Below, one piece after another: positions 33,616 through 40,130 of a stretch of 40,130 bases of DNA (position 1 is the first letter of the stretch; the number at the start of each line of letters is the position of its first letter). The notes under the pieces were generated by a model that saw only the letters and a program-made list of their open reading frames with translations, had not been told where the DNA came from and ran no database searches. Position numbers and translations under genes: made by a program. The stretch comes from JBHJGS01 sp050331575 (GTDB lineage: Bacteria; Pseudomonadota; Alphaproteobacteria; Sphingomonadales; Rhodothalassiaceae), in contig JBHJGS010000022.1 of NCBI GenBank assembly GCA_050331575.1, forward strand, positions 1-40,130, in the 5' to 3' direction.

Positions 33616-36516
33616 ATGGCGAAATATTCAAACCAGAAGCACCCGTCTGTCCGCGGCGGTTTGTCTGCGGCGAGCGGCATGGTTTTGGCCGCGGGCCTCG
33701 GCGTTGGGGCCGACGCACAAGAGCCCGCCGCCGCCCAGGGCCCGGTGGAGGAGGTCACCGTCACCGGCTCGCGCATCGCCCGGACCAATGCGACCACGCC
33801 GACACCGGTGACGGTGCTGGATGCGGAGCGGTTTCAGCTGGCCGGGGACAATCGCCTAGCCGACACGCTGAACACCCTGCCAGCGCTGGGCACCACCCAG
33901 TCCGACGCCAATTCCAACGACAATCAGCAGATCGCTGGGGCGAATTTCCTGGATTTGCGGCGATTGGGCATCGAGCGCACGCTGGTGCTGATCAATGGCC
34001 AGCGCCAGGTCGCCAGCCAGGTGGGCTCCGCAGCGGTGGATGTGAACACGATCCCGCAGGCGCTGGTGGAGCGGGTGGAGGTGATCACCGGCGGCGCCTC
34101 GGCGGTCTATGGTGCTGATGCGGTGTCCGGCGTGGTCAATTTCATCCTCAAGGATGATTTCGAGGGGCTGGCCTTCACCGGCCGGGTCGGCATCGCCGAG
34201 GAAGGTGACGGCGAGGTCTATCAAATCAGTGCCACCGGCGGGACGAATTTCGCCGACGGCCGGGGCAATGTCTACGCCAATATCACCTATGACCGCACCG
34301 AACCGGTGTTCGCCGATGACCGGGACTTCACCGCGCAGAATGTGCGCTTCGCTCCCAATCCGGCCAACACCGGGCCGAACGACGGCATTCCTGACCAGAT
34401 CCCCTTCTTCGACACCGGCTTCATCGGCACGCCGGCCGGCGGTCAGGTGGTCGGGCCAAACGGCGAGTTGTTCGAGGCAGCGGGCGGCCCGTTCACCTTC
34501 GCCCCCGGCGGCGCGCTGGTGCCCCAGGACCTGGGCGACCTGCCCGCGCCGTTTCTGACCGAGGGCGGCGATGCGGTCGATCTCAGCCAGTTCGACCTTT
34601 TGCGCGTGCCGGTGGAGCGGATCATCTTCACCGGCGGGCTGACCTACGATATCGTCCCGGCGCTGCGCTTTTTCATGACCTCGCGCTACGCCCAGTCGAC
34701 CGCGGAGACCTTCGGCCAGCCCACCTTCACGCTGCCCACCTTTGTCCCGTCCCAGATTGATGCGGATAATCCGTTCGTGCCGCCGGCCCTGCAGCAGATC
34801 CTGGCGGACAATGATTTGGACAGCTTTTTCGTCGGCCGTACCAATGTCGATCAGGGCGGGCGCGACTCCCGCTCTGATCGGGACACGCTGCAGCTGTCCG
34901 TCGGTTTTGAGGGCGCCATCTTTGGCGATATCGACTGGTCGCTGCGCTACGGCTATGGCCGCACCGACAACAGCACCGAATTCATCAACGAGCCGATCGG
35001 ATCGAATTTCCAGCAGGCGATCGACGCCACCACCGATGCCGATGGCACGATCGTCTGCACCGACCCGTCCGGCGGCTGCGTGCCCTTGAACCTGTTGGGC
35101 CCGGATGCGGCAACGCCGGAGGCCCTGGCATTCGTTTACGCTGATTTTCTGACCGAAGGCCGGGTCGAGCAGAATGTCGTCACCTTGACCTTCACCGGTG
35201 ATAGCGCGAGGTGGTTTGACCTGCCGGGCGGGCCGATAGGCTGGGCGGTTGGCGCGGAATATCGCTCCGAATTTGCCGAAACCGAGGAAGGCGTCATCCG
35301 CAATACCGGCGAATTCTTCCCCGGCGCGCCGATCCCGGACGTGTCCGGTCGCTTTGATGTCGGCGAGGTGTTCGCCGAAATCGCCATGCCGGTGCTGCGC
35401 GACCAGCCCTTTGCGCATGAGCTGAACATCGATGCCGCGGCGCGCTACGCTGAGTATAACACCATCGGCCAGGCCACCACCTTCAAATTCGGCGGTGACT
35501 GGAGCCCAATCCCAGATATCCGCCTGCGCGGCGTCTATTCCCGGGCGGTGCGCGCACCCAATATCGGTGAGTTGTTCGCGCCGGCGGACGTGTCCAACCA
35601 GTTTCTGATCGATCCGTGCGATACCGATAATCTGGCCAGCGGCACCGATTTCCGCGCTGGCAACTGCGCCGCGCTTGGCCTGCCGCCGGACTTTGAATCC
35701 CAATCGCTGGGCGTGTCGACAACCGTGCTGACCGGCGGCAATCCGGACCTGGAAGCGGAAACCGCGGATACCTTCACCGTCGGGGTTGTGTTCACGCCGG
35801 AGGCGCTGCCGGGTTTCAGTTTCGCGGTGGATTATTTCGACATCGAGATCGAGGACGCCATCAACAGCTTTGATCCTGAGGCCGTGCTGGCCAATTGCGT
35901 TGATCTGCCGGATATCGGCAATGCCTTCTGCGACAATATCCAGCGCGATCCCCTGTCTGGCCAGCTCACCCAAGTCTCAAGCCAGCTGATCAACGTTGCC
36001 GCCTTTCAGGTGGAAGGCATCGATTTCGAGCTGAGCTATTTCGCCGACTTGCCCGAGCTGACCGGTGATGTGGTGCCGGGCACCTTGGATATCCGCTGGG
36101 TCGCCACCTATCTGCGTCAGCTTGATTTCTTCGCGGTGTCCACAGATGATGCGCCGGATGCCGAGGCCGGGGAACTGGGCGATCCGCAATTCTCCTGGAA
36201 CCTGTTCCTGACCTGGCGCTGGGACCGGCTGACCGTGGCCGTTGAGGAGCGCTTCATCGGCGATCAACGCGCCGATCTCGCCTTCTCCGATGAGTTCCAG
36301 GACCCGATCACCACCGGCATCGAGGTCTTCACCGATGTGCAGCTGCGCTATCAGCTGCTCGACGGCTTGGACCTCGGCTTCGGCGTCAACAATCTGTTCG
36401 ACAATGAACCCCCGCTGATCGCCAGCGTGCCGGAGGTGCGCGCCTTCGGAGACGATGCCGTGATCTTTGACCAGATCGGGCGGTTCTTCTATCTCACCGC
36501 GACTGTGCAGTTTTGA
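33616..36516 (+). CDS. TonB-dependent receptor
   Basis: Outer-membrane TonB-driven transporter of the large alphaproteobacterial type (966 residues from the chosen start). The ATG at 33616 was chosen because AGGGAGG lies 6 nt upstream; an in-frame start 36 nt earlier lacks this. The signal peptide is weakly hydrophobic (about 15-36, ending ADA). A TonB box-like VEEVTVTGSRI follows (about 45-55), then the plug domain (about 60-190, with LVLINGQRQV and GGASAVYGADAVSGVVNFI) and a barrel ending in Phe. Cys pairs occur in an extracellular-type loop. The substrate is unknown. It converges on a glutaredoxin-MauE fusion gene, and both genes carry the same duplicated element upstream. Confidence 0.92.
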   Translation: MAKYSNQKHPSVRGGLSAASGMVLAAGLGVGADAQEPAAAQGPVEEVTVTGSRIARTNATTPTPVTVLDAERFQLAGDNRLADTLNTLPALGTTQSDANSNDNQQIAGANFLDLRRLGIERTLVLINGQRQVASQVGSAAVDVNTIPQALVERVEVITGGASAVYGADAVSGVVNFILKDDFEGLAFTGRVGIAEEGDGEVYQISATGGTNFADGRGNVYANITYDRTEPVFADDRDFTAQNVRFAPNPANTGPNDGIPDQIPFFDTGFIGTPAGGQVVGPNGELFEAAGGPFTFAPGGALVPQDLGDLPAPFLTEGGDAVDLSQFDLLRVPVERIIFTGGLTYDIVPALRFFMTSRYAQSTAETFGQPTFTLPTFVPSQIDADNPFVPPALQQILADNDLDSFFVGRTNVDQGGRDSRSDRDTLQLSVGFEGAIFGDIDWSLRYGYGRTDNSTEFINEPIGSNFQQAIDATTDADGTIVCTDPSGGCVPLNLLGPDAATPEALAFVYADFLTEGRVEQNVVTLTFTGDSARWFDLPGGPIGWAVGAEYRSEFAETEEGVIRNTGEFFPGAPIPDVSGRFDVGEVFAEIAMPVLRDQPFAHELNIDAAARYAEYNTIGQATTFKFGGDWSPIPDIRLRGVYSRAVRAPNIGELFAPADVSNQFLIDPCDTDNLASGTDFRAGNCAALGLPPDFESQSLGVSTTVLTGGNPDLEAETADTFTVGVVFTPEALPGFSFAVDYFDIEIEDAINSFDPEAVLANCVDLPDIGNAFCDNIQRDPLSGQLTQVSSQLINVAAFQVEGIDFELSYFADLPELTGDVVPGTLDIRWVATYLRQLDFFAVSTDDAPDAEAGELGDPQFSWNLFLTWRWDRLTVAVEERFIGDQRADLAFSDEFQDPITTGIEVFTDVQLRYQLLDGLDLGFGVNNLFDNEPPLIASVPEVRAFGDDAVIFDQIGRFFYLTATVQF

Positions 36517-36540
36517 GCCGGATCGCGGACCTGGAGCAAT

Positions 36541-36583
36541 ATCCGACCGATTGGACTCGCCGCGCGATGCCGATCGGTCGGAT
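36541..36583. terminator. 11-bp inverted repeat between convergent genes
   Basis: ATCCGACCGAT and ATCGGTCGGAT are perfect complements separated by 21 nt, in the 80-nt gap between the stop codons of the receptor and the glutaredoxin-MauE gene. The position suits a bidirectional terminator, but no T run follows on either strand, so an operator or recombination remnant is possible. Confidence 0.45.
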
Positions 36584-36596
36584 TAGGCCTGAGCGG

Positions 36597-37343
36597 TTAC
36601 AGCAGGGCCGGCTTCACCAGCATCCAGAGCCCCATGCCGACCATGAATAGATTCTCGGTCAGCGACACAAAGCCCAGGGGCACATTGGAATCGCCGCCGA
36701 CACAGGCGCATTTCAGCTCGCGCTTGTCGATATAGACGGCCTTGATCACGCTGACCGCGCCGACCGTGCCGATGAACAGGGCAACGGGGATCGAGACGAT
36801 GGCCAAAACATGCGCCGTCATCAAGACGCCCGCCAGGGCCTCGGCGAAGGGGTAGATATAGCCATAGGGCACCCAGCGTTTGGCCAGCAGATCATAGTTT
36901 AGGAACATGGTTGAGAAGCTTTCGACATCGCGCAGCTTCAGATAGGCAAGGCCGCACATGGAAAAGCTGACAAACCATTCCGCAGACAGGATCGACACCA
37001 CGGTGCCGGTGGCAACCCATGCCGCCCCCAGGGCCATCAGCGCCATGATCGCAAACAGCGCCACGACCGGCTGATAGCTGGTCTCCTTCGCCTGATCGGG
37101 ATCAGAGCCGAAATGGTCGCGCAAGTCGGTATAGCCGCCGATCCGCTCACGGCCGATCCAGGTCTGCGGCGTGGTCTTGACGCCGTGCTTGGCCTTGAAG
37201 GCGTCGGTTTCGGCCCGGGTCGTCAGATGATGGTCTTCAACCTGGAAGCCTTCCCGTTCAAGCAGCCATTTCGATTTGATGCCATAGGGACAAACATGGT
37301 CTTTCATGACCATCCGATAAATTTTGGCACTGTCGGCTTTCAT
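36597..37343 (-). CDS. Glutaredoxin-MauE/DoxX-type membrane fusion protein
   Basis: 248 residues from the ATG at 37343, chosen because AAAGGA lies 6 nt upstream; a GTG 21 nt earlier is less likely. Residues 1-80 form a glutaredoxin fold with the redox motif CPYG (a single cysteine, monothiol style), a TTPQTWI cis-proline strand and an IGGYTDL glutathione-binding loop. Residues 90-245 contain four hydrophobic helices and resemble the MauE/DoxX redox membrane domain. The helix 3-4 connection carries a CACVGG cysteine pair and is followed by VPLGFVSLTEN. MauE proteins are thought to help disulfide handling of exported proteins. The fusion would couple cytoplasmic thiol chemistry to a membrane redox domain. 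Its partner is unknown. Confidence 0.82.
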   Translation of the reverse strand: MKADSAKIYRMVMKDHVCPYGIKSKWLLEREGFQVEDHHLTTRAETDAFKAKHGVKTTPQTWIGRERIGGYTDLRDHFGSDPDQAKETSYQPVVALFAIMALMALGAAWVATGTVVSILSAEWFVSFSMCGLAYLKLRDVESFSTMFLNYDLLAKRWVPYGYIYPFAEALAGVLMTAHVLAIVSIPVALFIGTVGAVSVIKAVYIDKRELKCACVGGDSNVPLGFVSLTENLFMVGMGLWMLVKPALL

Positions 37344-37515
37344 GCGCTTTCCTTTTCCTGCCACTATCTGCCGTCCGAAGGGTCAGATGACCCTGCATCG
37401 CAACGCGACAGGGCGCCACCGGCCAGACGACCATGCCGGGGGCCCTCACCGCTACCTCGCGACCAGATCGATCAGGTCCCGGACCGCCTGACGCTGCTCG
37501 GCCGCGTCGCGGCTC

Positions 37516-37652
37516 GAGCGCTGCCCGATCTCATTGGTTCAACTTTGGTGATCAATGAGGCCGGAAGCAACACTCTAAACCTATGACTCATAGAGCCTTT
37601 TCTCGGCCAAACCGACTCTCGAAACGGGTCGGTTTGATCTCAAAAGGCTCTC
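37516..37652 (-). repeat. Palindromic element, copy B (upstream of glutaredoxin-MauE gene)
   Basis: Inverted copy of 33322-33458. Here the first hairpin is more complete: AGAGCCTTTT pairs perfectly with AAAAGGCTCT (10 bp) outside an inner CAAACCGAC / GTCGGTTTG stem (9 bp) around a TTTCGA-containing loop. The second hairpin (CATTGATCA ... TTGAACCAATG) is weaker than in copy A. The element ends about 172 nt before the ATG at 37343, in the same orientation to its gene as copy A is to the receptor gene. Confidence 0.85.
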
Positions 37653-37815
37653 GCAATGGTCTCAACGATGCAGCAGACGGGATGGTCTTTCAAAACCGCA
37701 CTTTCCCTCCTGGCGAGTGCGGCGTCTGCGCGGTTCCGAGCCCGCGCAGGCTGTCGATGATCGACGCCATGCCGGAAGGGCTTGAGGCCCTTGTCGGAAT
37801 GCCGTATCCGCGTCT

Positions 37816-37832
37816 ATGTTATGATATAACAT
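37816..37832. promoter_or_regulatory. Zur-type operator
   Basis: ATGTTAT-GAT-ATAACAT, a perfect 7-3-7 palindrome that fits the known proteobacterial Zur box pattern (GTTAT/ATAAC core). It lies 59 nt upstream of the COG0523 GTPase start, where it would overlap the promoter. Zur, with zinc bound, would repress the two genes downstream; the zur gene is not in the window. Confidence 0.8.
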
Positions 37833-37891
37833 TTTTTGAAGGCGCCCAAGCGCCCCCCTCAAGAGACCTCATGGTAAGGACTTGATCCCTC

Positions 37892-39112
37892 ATGACAGCC
37901 ACGACACGCCTTCCCGTCACCGTGCTCTCCGGTTTCCTTGGCGCCGGGAAGACGACGCTGATGAACCACATTCTGAACAATCGCGAGGGCAAGCGGGTTG
38001 CGGTCATCGTCAACGACATGAGCGAGGTCAATATCGACGCCGATCTCATCCGTGACGGTGGCGCCGATCTCAGCCGCACGGAAGAAACTCTTGTTGAGAT
38101 GACGAATGGCTGCATCTGCTGCACCTTGCGCGACGACCTGCTCAAAGAGGTGCGTCGGCTCGCCGAGGATGGCCGGTTCGACTATCTCCTCATCGAATCG
38201 ACCGGCATTTCCGAGCCGCTGCCCGTGGCGGCCACCTTCAACTTCCGCACCGAAGAGGGCGAAAGCCTGGAGGACGTCTCCCGGATCGACACCATGGTGA
38301 CCGTGGTCGATGCTGCGAGCCTGCTGCGCGACTATGCCTCGACCGATTTCCTGAAGGACCGGGGCGAAGCGCTGGGCGAGGAGGACACCCGCACGCTGGT
38401 CAATTTGCTCGTCGATCAGATCGAGTTCGCCGATGTCATCATCCTCAACAAGATCGATGCCGCAACAGCGGAAGAGCGCGATGCCGCCCGCAAGATCATT
38501 CGCTCGCTCAATCCCGACGCGGAGCTCATCGAAACCAGCATGTCGCGCGTGCCGCTGGACGCGGTGCTGAACACCGGACGGTTCGACCACGACAAGGCGC
38601 AGGAACATCCGCTCTGGTTCAAGGAACTCTACGGCTTCGCGGATCATAAGCCGGAGACGGAAGAATATGGCGTGCGCAGCTTCGTCTACCGGGCGCGCCG
38701 CCCCTTTCATCCGGAAAAGTTCCACGACTTCATCACCTCATCCTGGCCAGGAGTGATCCGCGCCAAAGGGCATTTCTGGTTGGCCACCCGCCCGGACTGG
38801 GTCGGAGACCTCAGCCAGGCCGGAGCGCTGGTCCGCCACGAGGCCATGGGGTTCTGGTGGTCCAGTGTGCCCAAGGAGCGGTGGCCAGATCATCCAGAAT
38901 GGCGCCAGTACATGGCCAAGTCCTGGGATCCCGTCTACGGAGACCGCCGCCAGGAAATTGTCTTCATCGGCACCGACATGGACGAGGCTGCGCTCCGTCG
39001 CCGCCTTGATGCCTGCCTTGTCGGCGATGCCAAGGCCGAGGCCATGCAGCCCGCAGCCTGGAGCCGGCTGACGGACCCGTTCCCGGTCTGGAAGCGGGCC
39101 GAACCGTCATGA
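37892..39112 (+). CDS. Zinc-chaperone GTPase of the COG0523 (ZigA/CobW-like) family
   Basis: G3E-type P-loop GTPase thought to hand zinc to client enzymes during zinc shortage. 406 residues. Walker A GFLGAGKTT is at residues 15-23. The metal-binding GCICC motif, with the CxCC cysteines, is at about 71-75, ESTGISEP follows at about 98-105, and the guanine-specificity motif NKID is near 187. A CobW C-terminal domain begins near residue 265 (SFVYRARRPFHPEKF). The Zur-type site upstream and the DUF1826 gene overlapping its stop by 4 nt match the known Zur-regulated zigA-like context, arguing against a role in cobalamin synthesis. The ribosome binding site is weak. Confidence 0.9.
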   Translation: MTATTRLPVTVLSGFLGAGKTTLMNHILNNREGKRVAVIVNDMSEVNIDADLIRDGGADLSRTEETLVEMTNGCICCTLRDDLLKEVRRLAEDGRFDYLLIESTGISEPLPVAATFNFRTEEGESLEDVSRIDTMVTVVDAASLLRDYASTDFLKDRGEALGEEDTRTLVNLLVDQIEFADVIILNKIDAATAEERDAARKIIRSLNPDAELIETSMSRVPLDAVLNTGRFDHDKAQEHPLWFKELYGFADHKPETEEYGVRSFVYRARRPFHPEKFHDFITSSWPGVIRAKGHFWLATRPDWVGDLSQAGALVRHEAMGFWWSSVPKERWPDHPEWRQYMAKSWDPVYGDRRQEIVFIGTDMDEAALRRRLDACLVGDAKAEAMQPAAWSRLTDPFPVWKRAEPS

Positions 39113-39774
39113 TCGGGGCGCAGCGTCGCGCGGGCGGTGCGATGGTTGGCTCGTCGGCGCCGTTCGACGCGCGCATTGGACTGTGTGACACCGCGGACGG
39201 GCTCGCCGCCATCAATGATCCGGGCATGGACCTCGTGATCTGGCGGCGCGCGCTGCCCGTGTGCTTACAGACCTGGCTCGACCGCCTGGATGCGGCCTGT
39301 CTCCCGGACATTCGCCTTCTGGTCGAGCCTTGCGACCTTCGACCGGCGTTGGAACCCGATTTGGACGCGTGCGGCATGCCTGCGGGAGACATGCGCGACG
39401 GGCTGGTCCGGGACGTCGAAGGCCTTGCCCATGCCTTCTGCGAGATCGCGCGCAGCGATTGCGTGGACGTTCGGCTGGAGCGCGTCGGCCACGATGCCTG
39501 CTGGAAGTTTCACCGCGACTGCGTGGAGGCCCGGCTCTTGACGACCTACCGGGGTCCCGCGACCGAATGGGTCCCGCCGACCCACTCCGAGCAAGCCTTG
39601 CGTGAACAAAAGCGGTTCAATGGACCGATCGAGCATCTCCGCCGTCACGATGTGGCGATCTTCAAGGGAAGCTGCGCCGGTGAGGGCAGTGGGATCGTGC
39701 ACCGCTCGCCGCCGATCCTAGGGACCGGCCAAACGCGCTTGCTCCTGGTCCTGAACACGCCCTCACTGGACTAG
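39109..39774 (+). CDS. DUF1826 domain protein, Zur-regulon partner
   Basis: 221 residues, DUF1826 type by overall wording: DLVIWRRALP near residue 42, the WKFHRDCVEARLLTTYRGPATEWV core around 141-164, IFKGS near 194 and a C-terminal HRSPPI--TGQTRLLLVLN. The conserved His and Cys residues in HRDC and HRSPP could bind metal. The function is unknown. The start codon overlaps the GTPase stop codon (ATGA), so translation is coupled and the gene belongs to the same zinc-responsive operon. A later in-frame ATG at 39142 could be the true start. The 217 nt after it hold no gene. Confidence 0.8.
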   Translation: MIGAQRRAGGAMVGSSAPFDARIGLCDTADGLAAINDPGMDLVIWRRALPVCLQTWLDRLDAACLPDIRLLVEPCDLRPALEPDLDACGMPAGDMRDGLVRDVEGLAHAFCEIARSDCVDVRLERVGHDACWKFHRDCVEARLLTTYRGPATEWVPPTHSEQALREQKRFNGPIEHLRRHDVAIFKGSCAGEGSGIVHRSPPILGTGQTRLLLVLNTPSLD

Positions 39775-39991
39775 CTTGGGCCTCGTCATGGGGCCGTCTG
39801 CGTGATGGGTTTGCAGCATGCGGCGAAACGATCAGACCGGGTTTCGACGGCGCGATGACCCGCCCCAGCGCGCAGCACACTGACTTTATGCAATCCAACA
39901 ACGGCAGCGGGTGCCAACTCTATCAAAAGCATAAACTTGACAAACTATGGCGATAATACCACAGTTTGCGCAAAGCCAATTTTTACAAGAC

Positions 39992-40130
39992 CTAGGCTCT
40001 GTTGACAAACTTTTTAGTCCAGATGCGAGCGGCGGCAATTTGGATGAAGCCGAGATAGCTTTCGGATGTTTTGTCGTATCGCGTTGCGAGGCGGCGTGAG
40101 CATTTGAGGGTGGCAAAGCATCGCTCGATG
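39992..40130 (-). CDS. IS5-type transposase, C-terminal end (partial)
   Basis: The last 45 codons of a DDE transposase, reading in from beyond the right edge. Visible are IERCFATLKCSRRLATRYDK, the C-terminal helix that carries the catalytic-Glu region of IS5/IS427-group enzymes, and the end FVNRA. The stop codon TAG lies at 39992-39994, right at the element's end. The rest of the element is outside the window, so intactness cannot be judged. Confidence 0.8.
   Translation of the reverse strand, partial: IERCFATLKCSRRLATRYDKTSESYLGFIQIAAARIWTKKFVNRA
39995..40020 (-). mobile_element. Terminal inverted repeat end of an IS5-type element
   Basis: The sequence starting GGCTCTGTTGACAAAC is a typical IS5-family (IS427 group) end, and it coincides with the end of the transposase gene. 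The element continues past 40130, so only one end is seen and the target duplication cannot be confirmed. CTAG at 39992-39995 overlaps the boundary. Confidence 0.65.

Larger units (their letters stand above)
37344..37891. other. Composite intergenic region
   Basis: 548 nt between two divergent genes. It holds copy B of the palindromic element (37516-37652) and the Zur-type site (37816-37832). From 37653 to 37815 I find no supported gene: a frame at 37583-37885 begins inside the palindrome and looks accidental. A 34-codon frame starting near 37655 has a short signal-peptide-like stretch but no ribosome binding site. Confidence 0.55.

Noticed and set aside
33856..35973. A 705-codon open frame on the minus strand
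   Set aside because: It is the antisense shadow of the TonB receptor in GC-rich DNA; no domains, and the plus-strand protein is a clear family member. The same applies to other long antisense frames over flhA, flbD, fliK and fliF.
37583..37885. A 100-codon frame starting inside palindromic copy B
   Set aside because: Its first 20 codons are the repeat itself, a similar frame arises from copy A on the other strand, and it runs across the Zur site.
37892..39112. Cobalamin-synthesis protein CobW
   Set aside because: COG0523 proteins are often labelled CobW, but the Zur-type site, DUF1826 partner and absence of cobalamin genes favour the zinc-chaperone branch.

Overview
The window reads as chromosomal DNA of a GC-rich, flagellated alphaproteobacterium. 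The grounds are a flagellar cluster in Caulobacter-like order (sciP, fliF, fliG, fliH, fliN, flbD, flhA), a SciP/DUF1153 regulator, a CtrA-type site, a FlbD-type sigma-54 activator, Oar-type and other TonB-dependent receptors, and an alphaproteobacterial elongator tRNA-Met. The presence of flhF and fleN, which Caulobacter lacks, together with a photoactive yellow protein (PYP), points to a marine or halophilic lineage near Kordiimonadales, Rhodothalassiales or Hyphomonadaceae. I cannot name the genus from sequence alone.

Layout. 1-812: the C-terminal piece of a TPR protein and about 260 nt without a gene. 813-4461 (+): a sugar-nucleotide run, pgi-galU-ugd, leading from fructose-6-P/glucose-6-P through UDP-glucose to UDP-glucuronate for surface polysaccharide. 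4468-20929 (-): one continuous flagellar block. In transcription order it is fliK, flgD, flgE, terminator, sciP, fliF, fliG, fliH, fliN, a motA-like gene, flbD, flhA, flhF, fleN and a second FliK-like gene. A good sigma-54 promoter precedes fliK and a CtrA-like site precedes fliF, matching the CtrA-then-FlbD/sigma-54 hierarchy known in Caulobacter. 21153-22455 (+): mnmA and tRNA-Met(CAT). 22482-27367: an AraC-family regulator divergent from a large Oar-like TonB-dependent receptor, with two perfect palindromes between them. 27507-31399 (+): a CurA-like enone/NADPH oxidoreductase, then pyp, a PYP-type p-coumarate:CoA ligase and a soluble methyl-accepting chemotaxis protein. 31464-33276: a YeeE/YedE-type membrane protein (-) and a Pro-rich hypothetical protein (+). 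33322-37652: a TonB-dependent receptor and a glutaredoxin-MauE fusion facing each other, each preceded by one copy of the same ~137-bp palindromic element. 37816-39774: a Zur-type operator, a COG0523 zinc-chaperone GTPase and a DUF1826 gene. 39992-40130: the 3' end of an IS5-type transposase running off the right edge.

The most interesting unit is 28789-31399. All chromophore-pocket residues of PYP are intact, the dedicated ligase that activates p-coumarate follows 13 nt downstream, and the third gene is a chemoreceptor signalling protein with no membrane segment and no recognisable sensor domain. This looks like a self-contained blue-light input module for chemotaxis (PYP to cytoplasmic MCP to CheA), sitting about 8 kb from the flagellar genes. 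The tyrosine ammonia-lyase that would make p-coumarate is not in the window. No CRISPR array, rRNA, prophage or riboswitch was seen.
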